A DNA stretch of 64,000 nucleotides, taken from positions 3,534,001-3,598,000 of the forward strand of contig JAGKQI010000105.1 of NCBI GenBank assembly GCA_018806915.1, given 5' to 3'. The stretch is from Phytophthora colocasiae (taxonomy: Eukaryota; Oomycota; Peronosporomycetes; Peronosporales; Peronosporaceae). Below the pieces are notes generated by a model, which was given only the letters and a program-made list of their open reading frames with translations, made no database searches and had not been told where the DNA came from. Shown piece after piece: positions 60,101 through 64,000 of the stretch. Position 1 is the first letter of the stretch; the number at the start of each line of letters is the position of its first letter. The translations under genes and the position numbers were made by a program.

Positions 60101-63100
60101 TTACTTCCACGTGATGGTGAAGTCGGCGTCGATGGTCTGGTTGGCACTCGACAGACTGATCTCCAGACGTTGCGTGGCGGAATCATACTTGGAGATCGCT
60201 CCAAGAGAGACACTGGAAGGCGACGACGTCACCCCGAGCACGATCACCTTGTTCACCAAACTGCTGTGAGCAGCGGTGTAGTTCTTCTGCGTGACTGTAG
60301 ACGTGAAGGTGCCGGCTGATGCAGAGAACTTGACGATTGTAGCGCTCGGATTGCTCACAGTCTCTCCATCGTCCAGGTACAGATCTCCATTGGCATTTCC
60401 GCTGGCAGGTAGTGCAATCAGAATGTCGAACGGCGTGAGACGAGCGGCAGTACTCGTGAGCGCTGTCTGGTGCATCGCCAGGATCGTTCCACCGCGAATG
60501 TGTACTGGCATGTCGTATAACGTCACTGCTGTTGTAACAGAGCCGCCCGTGCTGGTAAGCTTGGAGTAGTCGAAGATGTTGTACCAGACACCGGCAGGAT
60601 AATAACCCGTCACCGATGTGGCGCCCTGGTTCACAACGGGAGTGACCAGCAGCGCATTTCCGAGCATGAACTGATAGTTGAGGCTGTACGTGGCCGTGTC
60701 GGTGGGGAATTCCAGGAACAACGGGCGGGCGATCGGAAGACCTTCTTCGTGGGCGTGATACCCGAGCGTGTAGATGTAAGGCAACAGTCGGTAGCGCATA
60801 GCGATGAACTTCTGCCCCACCGTTGTCACCTCCGGCCAGACGTACGTCTCCTGCGCTGGAGATTCGAGGTTGTTGTGGTTGCGAGCGAACGGGTAGAACG
60901 ATCCCAGAGCAGTCCAACGCGCGCACAGCTCCATGTTAGAAGAACCGGAGAATCCACAGATATCAGCGCCAACCATGGGGATGCCGAAGAGTCCGAACTT
61001 GAGAATCGTAGGCACCGACCAACGCAAGTCGTTCCAAGTGGCAGCATTGTCTCCAGTCCAGTGAGCAACGTGAACTCCGCTACCTGGAAATGTCGATCGG
61101 GAGAGTACGAAGGATCTCTTGTTGGCCAGCTCTTCCTGAACAGTGTTGGTCACGATGGACTCGGCGATTCCGTACAGGTTGTGGGCGTCGTACTGGCGGA
61201 TACCCCCGTACTGCAGCGCACTGGTCGAGATTCCCTTGTTGTAGATGGCGTCACGGCTGTTGACATTGTTGATCGCGAACGGCGGGTTGTCGTACTTGTT
61301 GCCGTCACCCGAACACTTCAAGCAGCACGTCGTGATTGCGCTGATACTCCCCGTATTCGGACAAGTGACACCGGATTGACGGACGCACGTTGTTCCAGGA
61401 CAGAAGTTGGCCAGCTCGTTCATGTCGATCCAGAGACCGTCGAAGTTGTAGCTCTTGTACATGAGCTGAATCTGCTCTCCCCAGTACGACTTGGCATCTG
61501 GGTGGAAGAAGTCCGGGAACACTGTCGGGCCAGGCCACACTTGACCCAGATACGGCTTCCCACTTGTGTCCTTAATGAAGATATCCATTGACAAACCCTT
61601 TGTGTACGCGTAGTCGTTGGTGTCGTCTGGGATCCCAGGGTCAATAATCGGCACGAACTTACGGCCGTCGGAATGGATCTCGTCCATGAAGGCAGCCATC
61701 TTAGCTTGGGAGAAGTTGGTCTCATCCAGTGTGAAGTCGTGGTAGTTCTTCATGTAGTCAATGTCCGACCAGATGACGTCCAAAGGCAAGTTGTTGCTCT
61801 TGTATTTGCTCACAACCGTCCGAAGTGCATCAATCGAGCCATAGCCCCAACGACACTGGTGGAATCCGTATGACCAGTACGGCATCAATTTCGGTCGTCC
61901 GATGAGCTTCGTGTACTGTGAAACAACGTTTGCCGGTGTAGGGCCGACTACAACGTTGAAGTCGAGTACGCCGCCAATAGTCTGGTACACGAGGTGGCCG
62001 CTGTCCATCGTCACATCCATGCCGTTGCTGTTGAGTAACAACACACCATGGGCCTGGCCGGCGCTGTTGACTCCAAGGAAGAACGGGTGCGACCCGTACG
62101 TGTTGACCTTTGCTGTTGCCGATCCTTGGTCACGAGCCCACAGCGTTTGCTTGTCGCCGTTAGCCATCTTGAAGTCGTCCCGCGTACTCTCACCAATACC
62201 GTAGACACTGAGGTCGCTGCCCAAAGCTGTCGCTACCTGCAAATACTGATCCTTCACTACGAGAGAGATACCGGATGAGTCGAAGAGCGTGTAGCCGTCG
62301 GATTTCCGCACCACCTTGAACGTGAACGGGTTCTGCGTGTAGTTGAACGTGTACAGTGGATCTTTCGCCGCCGCGGTCGCTAAATTATCGGACCCCAGAG
62401 TTCCAGCGGTGAACAGATTCTTGGGAACCTCCCAACGTTTGTTGTTCTTATCCACAATCTTCACACGTACGCTGTCGCTCTCGGTCTTGGTCACAGTCAC
62501 CACTAGCGCCGCCAAATCCGTACCGTACGAAGTCGGCGTAGAAGCAGTGTTCACAGCTAGGTTGATCGTGAGCACCCCTGCCGACTCACTTGCAGACGTC
62601 ACGGAATATCCAGGACCATTGACGTAGCCTTGCACCGATGGAGCCGTCGTCGGCGTCGCCGTGTTCTGGTTCACGAATGCGTACGTGCCAGGTGACGTGC
62701 GAATGTAGTTGGCGTTCAGGTTGCTGTCCCACACACCATTCCCGTCGTTGAAAGTGATCTCGACACTCGAAGTTGAAGGGATGGCATACTGATACCAGCC
62801 GTTAGCAGCCGAGAACTTGCCGACGTAAGTGCTGGGTGACATGGCGTTACCTGGTACTGTCGTCCAGCCACTACCAGCGTTAAAGTGGATGTATGGCTTG
62901 GCCCACGTGATCGGCTGGAAGAGAATATGGTAGCCTGTTCCATCGCTTGGACGCACGAGGTCACCCGTCTTGAAACCGGATACCTTGCTCATGACGGAGT
63001 AAGTGCCCACAGCGGAAACTTTGTAGTTGGCGTTGTTGTTGTTGTCCCAGACAACGCCGACACCATCATTGAAGACGAATTCAAGTGACGTGGTGGAGTC

Positions 63101-63367
63101 GACGTCGTACTGGTACCAGCCGTCGTTGGCCGGATACGCGGAGTTGTTGCTGGCGGACATGGCGACACCGGGTGATGTGGTCCAGCTGCCGCTACCAGCC
63201 TTGTAGTGGATGTTGGGCGTGACCCATTTGTCCGTCTGGAACAGGATGTGCACACCCGTGCCGCCACTGGAGACGGCGGTTTGCGCCAACGTGTTGAACG
63301 TCAGCAGACTGGAGAGCAGAGCTACACTCGCGAGGACTCGAGGTAGTCGAGTCTTGAACAGCGTCAT
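60101..63367 (-). CDS. secreted GH31 alpha-glucosidase with two CBM25 domains, copy 2
   Basis: 1088 aa from the ATG at 63365-63367; the longer open frame to 63529 has no signal peptide, whereas this start does (residues 1-29, ending FNTLAQ). Two CBM25 starch-binding modules lie at about 37-126 and 144-231, each with an IHY/IHF-N(A)GSG-W pattern, a PG-AM turn, and FNDG followed by WD-N-NANY. A Thr/Pro linker (232-248) leads to the GH31 domain with nucleophile D648 (WIDMNE) and acid/base D773 (TGDNAATWND). The frame is intact to the stop at 60101-60103. The enzyme would bind starch or glycogen and release glucose outside the cell. Residues about 251-655 are almost identical to copy 1. Confidence 0.92.
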   Translation of the reverse strand: MTLFKTRLPRVLASVALLSSLLTFNTLAQTAVSSGGTGVHILFQTDKWVTPNIHYKAGSGSWTTSPGVAMSASNNSAYPANDGWYQYDVDSTTSLEFVFNDGVGVVWDNNNNANYKVSAVGTYSVMSKVSGFKTGDLVRPSDGTGYHILFQPITWAKPYIHFNAGSGWTTVPGNAMSPSTYVGKFSAANGWYQYAIPSTSSVEITFNDGNGVWDSNLNANYIRTSPGTYAFVNQNTATPTTAPSVQGYVNGPGYSVTSASESAGVLTINLAVNTASTPTSYGTDLAALVVTVTKTESDSVRVKIVDKNNKRWEVPKNLFTAGTLGSDNLATAAAKDPLYTFNYTQNPFTFKVVRKSDGYTLFDSSGISLVVKDQYLQVATALGSDLSVYGIGESTRDDFKMANGDKQTLWARDQGSATAKVNTYGSHPFFLGVNSAGQAHGVLLLNSNGMDVTMDSGHLVYQTIGGVLDFNVVVGPTPANVVSQYTKLIGRPKLMPYWSYGFHQCRWGYGSIDALRTVVSKYKSNNLPLDVIWSDIDYMKNYHDFTLDETNFSQAKMAAFMDEIHSDGRKFVPIIDPGIPDDTNDYAYTKGLSMDIFIKDTSGKPYLGQVWPGPTVFPDFFHPDAKSYWGEQIQLMYKSYNFDGLWIDMNELANFCPGTTCVRQSGVTCPNTGSISAITTCCLKCSGDGNKYDNPPFAINNVNSRDAIYNKGISTSALQYGGIRQYDAHNLYGIAESIVTNTVQEELANKRSFVLSRSTFPGSGVHVAHWTGDNAATWNDLRWSVPTILKFGLFGIPMVGADICGFSGSSNMELCARWTALGSFYPFARNHNNLESPAQETYVWPEVTTVGQKFIAMRYRLLPYIYTLGYHAHEEGLPIARPLFLEFPTDTATYSLNYQFMLGNALLVTPVVNQGATSVTGYYPAGVWYNIFDYSKLTSTGGSVTTAVTLYDMPVHIRGGTILAMHQTALTSTAARLTPFDILIALPASGNANGDLYLDDGETVSNPSATIVKFSASAGTFTSTVTQKNYTAAHSSLVNKVIVLGVTSSPSSVSLGAISKYDSATQRLEISLSSANQTIDADFTITWK

Positions 63368-64000
63368 CGTCTTGCTGTCGTGGTGAAGAGGAAGCGAATT
63401 GAAGAATGAGGACTTCTGGAGTTTGAGCTTTCGAAGCGGTGGTTGAACAGAGATCCACCGCCAACCGCTTCCCTTGTTGCAGTGCACCGGTATGCACACT
63501 CCCCCTCTCACCTTCAAGGACCAGATCAATGGTGTCGGTGCTACGTGTCTCGAGAAATCTGGAGCTTCTAGGCGGACAGGTTGAAGTTAGCGTGAGGCTG
63601 GTCACAACGAACTCCACCTTTGTTCACGGTGCAAATCACAGTTGACATTGTAAGCCTCTCACTGTTGTCCTGAAGTTCCCGCTGTTCGACCTGGCCGACA
63701 AATAAATCAAGGCCGACCACGTAGATGTGATCGAATTAACAACTTCAACGAGAAGATCGGCTTGTCAACTCGCAATGGCTTGGAGCAAAGACTGAAGGCG
63801 TCATCCACAGCAGAGTTCACGGAGCAGACAGACAATCCAAAAGCAGTAGTGTTGCCCCCGCAAGGGAAGCATGCAAAATGAATCCAGTGGTTGAGACTCT
63901 CAACTTGAGAGCGTGCATGCTAGCTTGACTAGACGATGATCGTAACCGTAAACGGGGTTATCACTCAAACGCAAAGATCATACAACTTCAGCAGAACTAA
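63368..64000. other. upstream region of GH31 copy 2
   Basis: 633 bp to the window edge. The GH31 frame is open for another 54 codons without features of a protein. No other gene or repeat recognised; the GH31 promoter should be here. Confidence 0.5.

Noticed and set aside
1..64000. RXLR or Crinkler effector genes, tRNA and rRNA genes
   Set aside because: I looked for signal peptide plus RXLR or LFLAK-type motifs and for tRNA T-arm patterns outside the elements and found none I could support.

Overview
The window reads as nuclear DNA of an oomycete, most likely a Phytophthora-like member of the Peronosporales. The reasons are the short GT-AG introns (56-103 bp) in otherwise compact genes, a START plus FYVE-type zinc-finger gene pair, secreted GH31 and PLC-like enzymes, and a dense mix of oomycete-style transposons (PIF/Harbinger with a Myb-like partner ORF, piggyBac, MULE, Tc1/mariner, and a Ty3/Gypsy element with two RNase H domains). 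The species cannot be told from the sequence alone.

Layout. 1-6.3 kb: the 3' part of an F-box/LRR-like gene, a secreted PLC-like phosphodiesterase, a small AP2-like protein and a START-FYVE gene. 6.7-12.9 kb: two nearly identical non-coding LTR elements (280-bp LTRs). The second has a perfect 5-bp target duplication and a Tc1/mariner-like insertion in its 3' LTR. 13.7-14.9 kb: a frameshifted second START-FYVE gene. 15.5-26.0 kb: three collinear plus-strand genes whose introns can be resolved: an 1850-aa ankyrin-repeat protein, an 847-aa coiled-coil protein and importin alpha. 26.1-28.7 kb: a GH31 glucosidase on the minus strand with a 1-nt frameshift near its end.

28.8-55.2 kb is a transposon island with layered insertions. 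A Harbinger-like element (A) sits in the terminal repeat of another (B), which sits in a third (C). C also carries a structurally complete piggyBac element. A further Harbinger-like element (35125-49985) carries a Myb/SANT-like gene whose intron was hit by a 13.9-kb Ty3/Gypsy element. Beside it lies an old minus-strand Gypsy remnant interrupted by a MULE. Target duplications and terminal repeats were located for most of these, so the order of insertion can be read.

56.5-63.4 kb returns to genes: an F-box/LRR-like paralog of the gene at the left edge, a cytochrome P450 whose stop codon abuts it, and a second GH31 glucosidase with two N-terminal CBM25 starch-binding domains. The two GH31 genes share a block of about 1.2 kb at roughly 98% identity inside otherwise diverged genes, which looks like gene conversion across the transposon island.

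The most unusual item is the 13.9-kb Gypsy element. It has gag with three zinc knuckles, a GTTAAAC heptamer on the gag stop codon leading into the -1 pol frame, RT with RNase H plus a second archaeal/plant-type RNase H, an integrase with a chromodomain, and a 977-codon antisense ORF between pol and the 3' LTR. That ORF is open although gag-pol in the same copy is broken in several places.
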